A stretch of 64,000 nucleotides of DNA from Panacibacter ginsenosidivorans (GCF_007971225.1 NZ_CP042435.1:2917501-2981500); one strand, 5' to 3'. Shown: positions 30,629-39,220, counted from the stretch's first letter. The notes: a model not told the origin generated them from the sequence alone. A program made the numbers and translations.

Positions 30629-30701
30629 GTGTTGTTACCTCAGAAAATTACAACGCAAAGTTAAAGCTCCTGCAGGTATGGTAAATCAAGTTAACTTTTG
30701 T

Positions 30702-30720
30702 TTTGCAACAAAGTTGCAAA
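30702..30720 (+). promoter_or_regulatory. Perfect palindrome, probable Zur/Fur operator
   Basis: TTTGCAACAAAGTTGCAAA is a perfect inverted repeat (8-bp arms, 3-bp centre) between the divergent SCO-fur unit and merC. It covers the -33 TTG of the merC promoter. Assignment to the adjacent Fur-family protein is inferred from position and symmetry. Confidence 0.75.
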
Positions 30721-30724
30721 CCAT

Positions 30725-30732
30725 TATTTTTG
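30725..30732 (+). promoter_or_regulatory. merC promoter -7 box
   Basis: TATTTTTG fits TAnnTTTG. A TTG at 30703-30705, 19 bp upstream, lies inside the palindrome, so a bound regulator would occlude the promoter. The ATG is 22 bp downstream. Confidence 0.65.
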
Positions 30733-30754
30733 CAGGCTAACACCTAATAACCGG

Positions 30755-31147
30755 ATGAACAGGAAAATTAATTGGGACGCACTTGGAATTACTACATCGC
30801 TTGCCTGCGCTATACATTGTGCGTTGCTGCCATTATTTCTTTCTTCGCTTCCCCTGTTTGGTGTAAATATTATTGACAATGTTTCTTTCGAAGTGTTTAT
30901 GATCTTGCTTGCATTGGTCATTGGTTCTTACTCCCTCTACCATGGCTGGAAGAAACACCACCACAGCTGGCTGCCATTTCTACTATTTGCTACTGGTATT
31001 GCTTTGTTGTTTTGCAAACAGGCCTGGCACAAATATCAATTCTGGTTTCTTATTCCCGCCGTGTTGCTTATTGTAAGCGCACACTTTATTAATTACAGTT
31101 ATTGCCGTGTACACGATCATGCACACAGTAGTGATTGTGATCATTAA
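30755..31147 (+). CDS. MerC-family membrane protein
   Basis: The 130-aa protein has four hydrophobic segments and the MerC pattern SLACAIHCALLP near the N-terminus, with Cys residues in the first helix, and a His/Asp/Cys-rich tail (CRVHDHAHSSDCDH). MerC proteins were named for mercury uptake, but those in Bacteroidota, without a mer operon, are probably involved in handling zinc or another metal (inference supported by the operator). The ATG at 30755 fits the promoter; an upstream in-frame start would lie inside the operator and is rejected. Confidence 0.85.
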   Translation: MNRKINWDALGITTSLACAIHCALLPLFLSSLPLFGVNIIDNVSFEVFMILLALVIGSYSLYHGWKKHHHSWLPFLLFATGIALLFCKQAWHKYQFWFLIPAVLLIVSAHFINYSYCRVHDHAHSSDCDH

Positions 31148-31184
31148 TTTTTGTTGACAAGCTTTTGCATTACATGGCATCTTT

Positions 31185-31318
31185 GTTGTGTCACTCACTT
31201 GTACGTTTGGAACAGGTGTCAGCCATAAGGTATCAGCACTCAATATGCTAGGGATATACAGGTTACCATGGCTGCTGATTGCTGAAACCAATTCACTAGT
31301 ACAAGAGTGCGACGCAAC
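31185..31318. repeat. Inverted-repeat pair, B arm ... A arm
   Basis: A perfect forward B core (31185-31204) faces a perfect reverse A core (31299-31318). The 94-bp spacer (GTTTGGAACAGGTGTCAGCC ... GCTGCTGATTGCTGAAAC) closely resembles the spacer of the pair at 44228. It occupies most of the gene-free stretch 31148-31518. Confidence 0.95.
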
Positions 31319-31358
31319 AAAAGCTTAATGCATGTTTGAGCGCTTGGCTCATAAAAAA

Positions 31359-31378
31359 GTCCCGGTAAAAACCGGGAC
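31359..31378 (-). terminator. Intrinsic terminator for the TonB receptor/lipoprotein unit
   Basis: A GTCCCGGT/ACCGGGAC stem with a 4-nt loop is followed on the minus strand by TTTTTT. It lies 141 bp beyond the lipoprotein stop codon. Between them (31379-31518) nothing else is seen. Confidence 0.8.
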
Positions 31379-31518
31379 CGTTACATGAGAAATAATCTGC
31401 TTGCTTCGTTGTTTGTATGCTATATGAACAAACTGATTTGCAAAATTCTTTATGCTCTTTAAATTTTGCGTGAACAGAATAAAATCTAATTATTAACTCT
31501 GCTTCAGTATTATAAAAC

Positions 31519-32940
31519 TTATAGGCTTAAATTAAGTTTAGACCAGCCTTTCCACCAATCTGCATCTGCGCTGCCTACTGGCCCAACAGCACCGCGATAA
31601 CTGGTAGGCGTAAATCCTGATGCAAGTTTGCTATTGGTAAAATCTGCACCGGTAAGTAACGGAGAACCATCCTGTGGAGTAAAATCAGGGCTGCTGTAAT
31701 TATAAGGAGCCGCAAGTTTTACATCATCATTTGCAGCTAATATACTATTACCATATTCAGTTGTAGCAAACCAGAGTGCAGCGGATTCTGATTTCCATCC
31801 TGTTGGTGAACTTGTGCTTTCAGAATAGCTAACCGGTGTAGCACAACCTGCAATAGTTGTATGTTGTACGAATAAGGTTCCTGCAGCAATATTATTATCT
31901 GTTGGCGTACCCTTGCTTGCATCGATCAACAATCCTGTAGGATAACCCATGATAACAGAATTAAAGATAGAGATGGTTGAATTTCTTCTTATTTGTGCAC
32001 CTGCAAGGAACAAGCTGTTACCAATGTTTGCTGTAGTAGCTCTGGGCCCTATAACAGTAATATTGCTGTACACGCCTGATGTTTGTGGTAAAAGAGAGCT
32101 TCCATTTGCATCATTATCACTTTCAAAAGATTCAGATTTTGAAATATCGGCAACAGATGAATCTCTCATTACAATCCCCCATTGAACTTTACCGCTCCAT
32201 CCATTGTCTGTATCAAAATCATCATCAAGTGTGCTGATGAAAATAGTGTGTTTAAGATTTACTGATCCGCCGAAACATTCAATAGCATCATCATTTGCTT
32301 TGAAAATTTCTACGTAATCAATAGTAGTTGCATTACCTACACCGGCAAGTGTTAGCCCATTCAATTCGTTATCGGGCAGGTATGCATAACCTGCATATTC
32401 AATACGTACATAACGGAGTGTGCCTGAATTATCGGCATCGTTTGTGCCACCATATAAACCAAGACCCTCAGCATTATTTACACCACCTTCAACAGAACCA
32501 ACGCCTGCCACACCATTATAAGACGCGTTTGTTTTTGCATTACCAAGAATGACTATACCACCCCAATCGCCTCTCGCAGGATTTGCCTGATCTGAGGTGA
32601 AAACGATAGGATTATCTTTTGTTGCATCTGCAATGATCTGACAACCCTTTGTAATAACGAGTGTGCCTCTTGAGTTTGTGCCTTTTTCCCCTTGTATTAC
32701 GGTACCTGGTTCAATAGTAAGTTTCGCACCATTTACAACATATACAATACCCCTCAGTTTGTAAGTATAATTTGCTTTCAATGTTCTGTCTGATGAGATC
32801 TTTCCTTCGAGAATAGTATTCTCGGCCGTAGAATCTGTACCGCCGTTATTACCCCCGATAACAGTTACGTCTTCTTCAATTTTGCGGCACGATGTAGTTA
32901 AAACTACTGCTGCAACTAATAGACTCAAAAACTTGTTCAT
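31519..32940 (-). CDS. Surface lipoprotein with beta-helix-like repeats
   Basis: The 473-aa protein has a lipoprotein signal (LTTSC, Cys18), a Gly/Thr linker, and a domain rich in short beta strands and Asn/Gly turns (LEGKISSDRTLKANYTYKL, GDWGGIVILGNAKT) resembling right-handed parallel beta-helix folds. It is probably exposed on the outer membrane. It starts 51 bp after the TonB receptor stop on the same strand, so it is likely the partner of that receptor, comparable in position to SusD-type or other substrate-capturing partners though not homologous to SusD. Substrate unknown; the phased repeats upstream of the receptor suggest a phosphate link (inference). Confidence 0.8.
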   Translation of the reverse strand: MNKFLSLLVAAVVLTTSCRKIEEDVTVIGGNNGGTDSTAENTILEGKISSDRTLKANYTYKLRGIVYVVNGAKLTIEPGTVIQGEKGTNSRGTLVITKGCQIIADATKDNPIVFTSDQANPARGDWGGIVILGNAKTNASYNGVAGVGSVEGGVNNAEGLGLYGGTNDADNSGTLRYVRIEYAGYAYLPDNELNGLTLAGVGNATTIDYVEIFKANDDAIECFGGSVNLKHTIFISTLDDDFDTDNGWSGKVQWGIVMRDSSVADISKSESFESDNDANGSSLLPQTSGVYSNITVIGPRATTANIGNSLFLAGAQIRRNSTISIFNSVIMGYPTGLLIDASKGTPTDNNIAAGTLFVQHTTIAGCATPVSYSESTSSPTGWKSESAALWFATTEYGNSILAANDDVKLAAPYNYSSPDFTPQDGSPLLTGADFTNSKLASGFTPTSYRGAVGPVGSADADWWKGWSKLNLSL

Positions 32941-32991
32941 AAAGTGTTATAGATTTAAAGAGTTTGAATGATCTTAATAATGAGTTATGAT

Positions 32992-35805
32992 TTATTTAAA
33001 GTTGTATGCAAAACTTAAGCTCACATTTGTTCCATAGTTTCTTGATAAAGCAAGTGCATCTACACTGTTGTACTTCTTGCTGCCATCAAGATCATGATAG
33101 TATCTTGCTTTTTGATTAAGCAAATCAGAAATGTTTAATTTTAATTCGCCCTTCTTGTCCATAATCTTTTTTGCTATCTGCAGATCAAGCAATGGTCTTG
33201 GTGCTTCCCATACCGGAGGCAATTGCTCATTACCTACATACAGGATACGACGGCCTACTTCATTAAACAGGAGCGTGGCATAAAGACCGGCTTCTTCTAC
33301 ATCATACTGCATTGATGCATTGATCAGATAAGGTGACTGGCCCTGCATTGGCCTGTTCAAAGATTGCTGATCGAACTTTACACGATTGTAGATATATGAG
33401 AAGTTGCCAGCCAATGTAAATCTTTTGAATGCCTGCATAAAATCAAGCTTCTTTCTGAATTCAATTTCTGCACCGTAGGTTTGTGCGCTTGTCTTATCAT
33501 TATCCAGGTAATTGAATGTGCTGGAAGAACCTGCACCTGTTTGGTTAAAGGCGAGCTCGATGGGGTTATTGAAGTATTTGTAAAAAGCACCAAGTGTAAA
33601 TAATTCTCCGGGCCTTTGATATATTTCATAACGAAGATCAATATTGGAAACCTTTGTCCTTTCGAGGTTAGGATTACCAATAATAGTGGCACCTACTTCA
33701 AAATCATAGAACGCTGTTCCTGTTAATTCCCTGAATTCAGGCCTTACCACGGTTTGTGATACAGCAAACCGAAGGTTTGATCTTGGGCTTAGTTTGTAGG
33801 TTGTATTTATAGCGGGGAGAAAATCTCCTACTTTACTATAACTGTATCTTGGATCAGATTTTCTTGTACTACCCACTAATTGGTCATAGTTTTCATAACG
33901 CACACCCCATACAACTCTCAATTTATCTGTCAGGTTATTATCGAACTGTATATATCCCGCATTTAAAATGGTGTTTGCTAAATAGCGGAAATAAATACCT
34001 GACAATTCATCAAAATGAAATTGATTATCTGCAGGTCCAAAATTTTGAGCAGCAAATATCTGTGAAGGATCAAGCGCTCTTAATGTTGGATTATCTGATG
34101 CAAGAGATATTGAGAACGGTCTTGCATTAAACAACCTGTCTTTTACCTGGAAATTGTAACCTGCTTTTATCGATTGCTTCTTACCGCCAATTGTAAAATT
34201 GTTAGTTATATCACCGCCAAAATTGTAGATATAATCATTTAGGTTGCTGTAATAAACGCTACCTGTTTTCTGTGAAAGGGTATTTGATAACAAAGCAAGA
34301 TATGGTGCGTTAGGATCAGTAGGATCCTGGTTATATTGGATACGGCGCTGTTGAGGAATATACTGGTCAAGAATACTGAAGCTGCCAAACCAGTTAAACT
34401 TAGACTTAAGCGAGGGCATATTATGTTCCCCGTTTAATTGCGTATTAAAGAAAGTATTGTTTCTGAACCCATATTCATATGCTTTAATATTTTCCCCTAA
34501 CTGGGAGTTAAACTCATAGTCTTTACCCGTACGCAGCGTAGCATAATCAGAAGTGTTTACATTGATCAGGTTTTTAAAACTGATCTTATTATTGGTATTA
34601 AGTCTCAAAGAAAAATTCGCTAATGCTCCCCACAATACATCCTGGGTATATTTATTGTTCTGGTAAATAAAAGAAGCATCTGCTTTGTTATCATTGATAT
34701 TAAAAAAACTGTTCTGGTAATCAAGATTCTTTACGCTTCTGTTATAGGTAACCGTAACAACACCGCCTAAATCTTTCTTAAATAACTTTGTTACGAAACC
34801 TCCGTTTGCCTGGAATGACTGACCGAGCGTGTTAAGAAAGCTTGTTTTTAATTCCGGTGCCCAGCTTTTGGCAGCAAGACTTACACCAAGTTGTGTTTTT
34901 GTTGCATTGTCTAATGCACCAAAGGCATTTTTTGTAGGAAAGCCATTAGGTAATGCTCTTGAACCATCATCGATACCAAGAAAATCTAATTTACCACCGG
35001 GATAAGTATAAATATCTTTCCCAATTGTATTGGTATTAAAGTTTGTTCCTATAGATATATTGAAAAATCCTTTGGCAGGAATATCCCTGGTATTTACCTG
35101 TATCAAACCACCGGCCCACTCACCTGAATACTCCGGAATAAAAGTTTTGTTTACAATAATGTTCTCAACAATAGCTGCCGGAAAAATATCAAAGGAGAAA
35201 GTCTTCCTGTCTGGTTCAGTACTGGAAAGCAACACTCCATTTAACATTGCCTGGTTATAACGATCACTTAAACCACGCACCACAATATATCTTCCCTCCT
35301 GTATAGATAACCCTGTAACGCGTTTCAGGGCCTCCCCGGTATTTTTATCTGGTGAGCGGCGTATAGCTTCCGCAGAAATAACCTGTGCAACGGCATTGGT
35401 ATTTTTCTGGAAGGTGATCAAAGCATTGGTGCTTTCTTTTCTTGCAGAAGTTTTTACGGTTACATTTTCAAGGTTACCAGATTTTGCAACCAGGGCAATA
35501 TTCAGGTTATTGACCTGTACTGCAGTTACTTCAACATCCGTCAATGTTTTGGTACCAAAACCAACAGCAGATATTTCAATCTCGTATTTTTTCCCTGAAG
35601 GAAGTGTAAGTTCAAAGTGGCCATCAACATCTGTGGCCACACCAATATTAAGAGAGAGTACTTTTACAGATGCGCCAATAACCGGTTTGTTATTTTCATC
35701 TGAAACGGTGCCTGAAACTTTTCCATTCTGAGCGTTTACAGCCTGTGCACTTAAAATAAAGAATCCCACAATCACTAAACGGTTTACCCATCTAATCGCC
35801 TGCAT
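32992..35805 (-). CDS. TonB-dependent outer membrane receptor
   Basis: The 937-aa protein has a signal peptide (IVGFFILSAQAVNAQ), an N-terminal carboxypeptidase-regulatory-like domain (KVSGTVSDENNKPVIGASVKV ... GVATDVDGHFEL), a plug domain (VISAEAIRRSPDKNTGEALKRVTGLS, RGLSDRYNQ) and a 22-strand barrel ending LSFAYNFK. It takes up a ligand with energy from TonB. It is the first gene of a two-gene unit with the lipoprotein. Six phased direct repeats lie 30-92 bp upstream of its ATG, where an activator would bind. Ligand unknown. Confidence 0.93.
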   Translation of the reverse strand: MQAIRWVNRLVIVGFFILSAQAVNAQNGKVSGTVSDENNKPVIGASVKVLSLNIGVATDVDGHFELTLPSGKKYEIEISAVGFGTKTLTDVEVTAVQVNNLNIALVAKSGNLENVTVKTSARKESTNALITFQKNTNAVAQVISAEAIRRSPDKNTGEALKRVTGLSIQEGRYIVVRGLSDRYNQAMLNGVLLSSTEPDRKTFSFDIFPAAIVENIIVNKTFIPEYSGEWAGGLIQVNTRDIPAKGFFNISIGTNFNTNTIGKDIYTYPGGKLDFLGIDDGSRALPNGFPTKNAFGALDNATKTQLGVSLAAKSWAPELKTSFLNTLGQSFQANGGFVTKLFKKDLGGVVTVTYNRSVKNLDYQNSFFNINDNKADASFIYQNNKYTQDVLWGALANFSLRLNTNNKISFKNLINVNTSDYATLRTGKDYEFNSQLGENIKAYEYGFRNNTFFNTQLNGEHNMPSLKSKFNWFGSFSILDQYIPQQRRIQYNQDPTDPNAPYLALLSNTLSQKTGSVYYSNLNDYIYNFGGDITNNFTIGGKKQSIKAGYNFQVKDRLFNARPFSISLASDNPTLRALDPSQIFAAQNFGPADNQFHFDELSGIYFRYLANTILNAGYIQFDNNLTDKLRVVWGVRYENYDQLVGSTRKSDPRYSYSKVGDFLPAINTTYKLSPRSNLRFAVSQTVVRPEFRELTGTAFYDFEVGATIIGNPNLERTKVSNIDLRYEIYQRPGELFTLGAFYKYFNNPIELAFNQTGAGSSSTFNYLDNDKTSAQTYGAEIEFRKKLDFMQAFKRFTLAGNFSYIYNRVKFDQQSLNRPMQGQSPYLINASMQYDVEEAGLYATLLFNEVGRRILYVGNEQLPPVWEAPRPLLDLQIAKKIMDKKGELKLNISDLLNQKARYYHDLDGSKKYNSVDALALSRNYGTNVSLSFAYNFK

Positions 35806-35834
35806 GTGTTAAATTTTGTGCAAAGGAATACCGG

Positions 35835-35897
35835 CAATGTTATGGGCATGTTACCCCAATGTTAAGCAATCATTACCGCAATGTTACGCCAATGTTA
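35835..35897 (-). promoter_or_regulatory. Six 11-bp-phased TAACATTG repeats, Pho-box-like
   Basis: Read on the minus strand toward the receptor gene, TAACATTG-type units end at 35842, 35853, 35864, 35875, 35886 and 35897, exactly 11 bp apart. Four are perfect, one reads TAACATGC and one TAATGATT. PhoB/PhoP-type response regulators bind 11-bp direct repeats, and the B. subtilis PhoP unit is TTAACA-like. The last repeat lies about 6 bp upstream of a weak TTCCTTTG -7-like element (35821-35828). Confidence 0.75.
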
Positions 35898-35962
35898 ACT
35901 CCATAAGTAATTGAAGAAGAAGTGATTTTTTGAGCCTGGCTGAGGTTATAATGGCATCGCCT

Positions 35963-35982
35963 GTTGCGTCGCACTCTTGTAC
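35963..35982 (+). repeat. Intergenic repeat arm, type A
   Basis: A perfect forward A core. Its left flank (35932-35962) is one of the best copies: GAGCCTGGCTGAGG then ATGGCATCGCCT. It faces the reverse A arm at 38304. Confidence 0.93.
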
Positions 35983-36228
35983 AACTTGTTTTCATTCTAT
36001 AATAATTAAATAAATTATCCCAAGTGTGGAACTCTGGACTAATAAGTTTTAATGACTTAATGAGTTTTGGAAGCTGATTAATTTAATAGCAATAAAACTT
36101 AGTTGCTTCTTTTTATCAAGTTCTTGATCTGTTTTGTCTAAATACAATCTTGAGAATTGAAGTAATTTATTTCGGCACAAAATCTGCCCTTTACCAAATA
36201 AATAATACAACAAGAGTGTCATCGAAGG
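35983..36228. other. AT-rich gene-poor stretch
   Basis: Between the repeat arm and the decayed TPM gene there is no gene I can support. A 60-codon minus-strand frame (36049-36231) has no recognisable domain or initiation signal. No tRNA, terminator or further repeat was seen. Confidence 0.6.
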
Positions 36229-36605
36229 CAATAGTAAGCCACCAAAGCCAAACTTGACAGTATTATCACTGATTTTGAAAATAAAAAACTATTGAAATCT
36301 GCATTCTAACATAGACACAACATTGCAACAAAAGAAAATTTTGAAGACTTTATATTATTTACTTTTAGAATGTGGGGAGTAGGTAAAAAGTAAAGGAGAA
36401 CGGTATAGTTATAGGCATTTCTTCAAATTATAGGCGAATAAGAATCGAGATCGGCTATGGACTTGAAAACATACTAAGCGATAGTGAGACCAAACAAACA
36501 ATTGACAATGACTTTATACCATTATTCAAACAAGGTGAGTATTACGGCGGCACTTTAAATGGGCTACCTGCCCTGATCAGAAAACTCTATGAGAATTCAC
36601 GATAG
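36229..36605 (+). pseudogene. Decayed TPM-domain (TLP18.3/Psb32-like) gene
   Basis: Fragments of one protein appear in successive frames. A Pro-rich start (SKPPKPN, near 36233) is followed by DSIITDFENKK (36256) and ATKENFEDFILFTFRMWGVGKK (36325-36390). A frame change then leads to an uninterrupted 68-codon run (36399-36602) with SSNYRRIRIEIGYGLENIL, DFIPLFKQGEYYGGTL and a stop at 36603-36605. This order is that of a TPM-domain phosphatase-like or membrane-assembly protein. At least three frame changes are needed and no signal peptide remains, so it is non-functional. It lies between the repeat arm at 35963 and modC. Confidence 0.75.
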
Positions 36606-36645
36606 TTTTACTGAAAGGAGAAAAAGCTAACATAATAAAAGCATA

Positions 36646-37506
36646 TTATACTAATTTCTTCAACTTAACATCCTTCGTTTCCAAATTCACCATCACACTA
36701 TCCCCTTTCTCAAAACTTATTAATTTTGTAGCATCAACTTTTATCCTGAACAAATCCCTGCCAATTAACAAACACAATTCATCATTTATCTTGTCTATTA
36801 CAATACCGCCAAGCTGAAGCGTTCCATTGTTATGCGCAGCAAACATTTCCACCGGGCTGCCACTTTTTTCTACCACGCCATCTTTAATAAAAAGGATCTC
36901 ATCTGCAAGCCGTATCATCTCTGCAATATCATGGCTTACCAGCAGCGTAGTTAAATTGAATTGTTTATGTACATTTAAAATAAGCGACTGTAGTTTGTCT
37001 CTTAGCTCTTCATCCAATGCAGAAAGTGGTTCATCTAACAACAGCAGGTCTGGTTTGCGTACCAGTGCCCTTGCCAGTGCCACACGTTGCTTTTGTCCGC
37101 CGGAAAGTGTTTGTATCTTACGGTTGTGGAGTTGTTCAAGTTCTACTAAAGCAAGTAATTCCTCCACCAGATTTTTAGGAGAAGCTTTATCTATTGCAAA
37201 CAACAGGTTTTCTTTTACCGTCATGTTGGGAAACAGGGCATAATCCTGGAATACAAAACCAATACTTCTTTTTTGGGGAGCAAGATTTATTTTTCTATTG
37301 CTGCTATACCAGTTATTTTCCTGCACTTTTATAAACCCTTTTTCCGGTTCAAGAAAACCTGCAAGCATTCTTAATAAAGAAGTTTTACCTGCACCTGATG
37401 CGCCATAGATACCAATAAAAGAACACGGCTTAATATTATGGCTAATATCAAAAAGCATATTCCCGTTGGCGGCATGTAATTTCTTTTGCAGAGAAAACGA
37501 GATCAT
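36646..37506 (-). CDS. modC: Molybdate ABC transporter ATP-binding protein
   Basis: The 286-aa ATPase has Walker A GASGAGKT (about 34-41), Q-loop (FVFQDYALFP), the signature LSGGQKQRVALARAL, Walker B LLLLDEPLSALD and a C-terminal domain after residue 220 with TOBE-like strands (about 60 residues) that may sense molybdate. It energises uptake through ModB. It overlaps the modB stop by four bases (ATGA), so the two are translationally coupled. ATG start. The substrate is assigned from the modA-modB-modC order. Confidence 0.9.
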   Translation of the reverse strand: MISFSLQKKLHAANGNMLFDISHNIKPCSFIGIYGASGAGKTSLLRMLAGFLEPEKGFIKVQENNWYSSNRKINLAPQKRSIGFVFQDYALFPNMTVKENLLFAIDKASPKNLVEELLALVELEQLHNRKIQTLSGGQKQRVALARALVRKPDLLLLDEPLSALDEELRDKLQSLILNVHKQFNLTTLLVSHDIAEMIRLADEILFIKDGVVEKSGSPVEMFAAHNNGTLQLGGIVIDKINDELCLLIGRDLFRIKVDATKLISFEKGDSVMVNLETKDVKLKKLV

Positions 37507-38177
37507 AATAATTTTATCTTATCAAAACGGCGGTTAACAAGATACAATGTAAGCAGTATAATAAATGAAGTAATAAAAAGAATCAGGGCATAAGTATTTG
37601 CTGCATCATAATTCATTGTTTCCACTTCATCATAGATTGCAATAGATGCCACTTTTGTTTGCCCAGGAATATTACCACCGATCATCAACACCACACCAAA
37701 TTCTCCAATAGTATGCGCAAAGGTTAGTACAATACCAGAAAGCAATGAAGATTTTATATTTGGCAGCAACACATTGAACAGTGTTTGCCATTTTGTTTTT
37801 CCCAATGAATAAGATGCTTCCCTTAGATTGGGAGATAAAGAATTAAAACCCGAATGCACCGGGTGTACCATAAAAGGCAAACTGTAAATAACAGATGCTA
37901 TTACCAAACCGGGGAAAGAGAATGCAAACCTTATGTCAAAATAATCCTGCAGCAATTTGCCAAATGCATGAGATGGGCTAAAGGCTAGCAAAAGATAGAA
38001 ACCAATAACAGAAGGCGGCAATACCAGCGGCATACTTACCACTGCTTCTATAACTGTTTTAAAATTATTCTTTTTATATGCCAGCCACCAGGCAAGTGGT
38101 ATAGAAATAACAAGCAATATAAGTGTAGTAACAAAAGCCAGTTTCAACGTTAACCAAAATGGTTCAAATTCTATCAT
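37503..38177 (-). CDS. modB: Molybdate ABC transporter permease
   Basis: The 224-aa inner-membrane permease has five hydrophobic helices and the EAA-type cytoplasmic loop (LREASYSLGKTKWQTLFNVLLP). It is of ModB type. It forms the channel with ModC and accepts molybdate from ModA. The start is 194 bp downstream of the modA stop, a gap holding a repeat arm and hairpin-like sequence (38210-38290, CTGAGGCGC and CGTCTCGGCGG). ATG start. Confidence 0.92.
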   Translation of the reverse strand: MIEFEPFWLTLKLAFVTTLILLVISIPLAWWLAYKKNNFKTVIEAVVSMPLVLPPSVIGFYLLLAFSPSHAFGKLLQDYFDIRFAFSFPGLVIASVIYSLPFMVHPVHSGFNSLSPNLREASYSLGKTKWQTLFNVLLPNIKSSLLSGIVLTFAHTIGEFGVVLMIGGNIPGQTKVASIAIYDEVETMNYDAANTYALILFITSFIILLTLYLVNRRFDKIKLL

Positions 38178-38303
38178 AAGCTTGTTTGGCTATCGATATA
38201 AAAGTTTATACTGCTGAGGCGCAAAAACGGAGAGGAATTTTTTTCCATTTTTCTTCGCGTCTCGGCGGTTCTGCGGTCATTATTGTTCAATTTTGTTTCT
38301 TCA

Positions 38304-38322
38304 GTACAAGTGTGCAACGCAA
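38304..38322 (-). repeat. Intergenic repeat arm, type A variant, inside mod operon
   Basis: GTACAAGTGTGCAACGCAA is a reverse A core with two changes. The outer flank (GAGGCGATGCC ... TTGCAGCCCGGCTCCTAAAA) runs to the modA end. It separates modA from modB. Confidence 0.85.
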
Positions 38323-38371
38323 GAGGCGATGCCACCTGCATTGCAGCCCGGCTCCTAAAATAAATACTTCA

Positions 38372-39133
38372 CTAGTTTACAATATACCCAAACTGTTTAA
38401 AAATATCTTTTGCAGTTTTGGAATAAAGATAGCTGTAAAACTTTTCCGATGCATCTTTATTGGTTTCTGCGCCATGCTTAAGGATAACGGCGGCCTGTTC
38501 AATGGGTGCGTAGGTGTTTATATCAAGGTCAATCCAACGGCCTTTTCCTTTCATCTCATCCGACAGCACTACAGACTTTGCTGTAAAACCAATATCGGCA
38601 GCCTGAGACGAAATGAATTGATTTGTTTGTGTAATGTTTTCGCCAAAAACAAGTTTATCTTTTACTTTATCATAGATATTATAATGCTTTAATATTGCTT
38701 CTGCCGCCACACCATAAGGCGCTGTTTTGGGATTGGCAATGGCAATTTTTTTTACATTGCCGGTAAGCAGCACCTTAAGATCTTTTGAAGGCACAATGCC
38801 CGGCGTTGTTGTCCACAATACCAGCACACCTTTTGCATAAACGCGTGGTGGAACCGTACCAAATTTGTTCCTGTGTAGTGTTTGCGGGTAGCTGGTATCG
38901 GCAGAAATAAATACATCGTAAGGTGCGCCTTCCAGGATCTGCTGGGTAAGCTTGCCCGATGAGCCCAATATTACTTCTACTTTTATACCTGTTTGCTGTT
39001 CAAATGTTGCTTTCAATGCATTCATCGCATATTGCATATTGGCTGCCACGGCTATAGTAACTTTTTTGTTATTCTGGGCCGCAACCCTAACCAATGCCAA
39101 TAACATAATTGAAATGAAAAAAAATTTTCGCAT
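38372..39133 (-). CDS. modA: Molybdate-binding periplasmic protein
   Basis: The 253-aa protein has a signal peptide (ending VRVAAQNNK) and the type II solute-binding fold. The ATVAVAANMQYAMNAL-like first strand, the SSGKLTQQI loop and the YGVAAE segment match ModA proteins that hold oxyanions through Ser and backbone NH groups. It delivers molybdate or tungstate to ModB. The ATG at 39133 is preferred over a TTG two codons upstream because it gives a typical MRKFFF signal. It is the first gene of modABC. Confidence 0.92.
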   Translation of the reverse strand: MRKFFFISIMLLALVRVAAQNNKKVTIAVAANMQYAMNALKATFEQQTGIKVEVILGSSGKLTQQILEGAPYDVFISADTSYPQTLHRNKFGTVPPRVYAKGVLVLWTTTPGIVPSKDLKVLLTGNVKKIAIANPKTAPYGVAAEAILKHYNIYDKVKDKLVFGENITQTNQFISSQAADIGFTAKSVVLSDEMKGKGRWIDLDINTYAPIEQAAVILKHGAETNKDASEKFYSYLYSKTAKDIFKQFGYIVN

Positions 39134-39220
39134 ACCCAAACATATTATTTATGTGCAGTTTCCGGGTAAACAATGCTATCATTTATTATGTTGCCGGCTG
39201 TAATACACTGTGGCATCTTC

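Noticed and set aside
36049-36231. 60-codon minus-strand frame
   Set aside because: No domain, no promoter or start signal; treated as non-coding.
38210-38290. Hairpin-like sequence between modA and modB as a molybdenum cofactor riboswitch
   Set aside because: It lies downstream of modA, not in a leader, and lacks any architecture I can recognise as a riboswitch.
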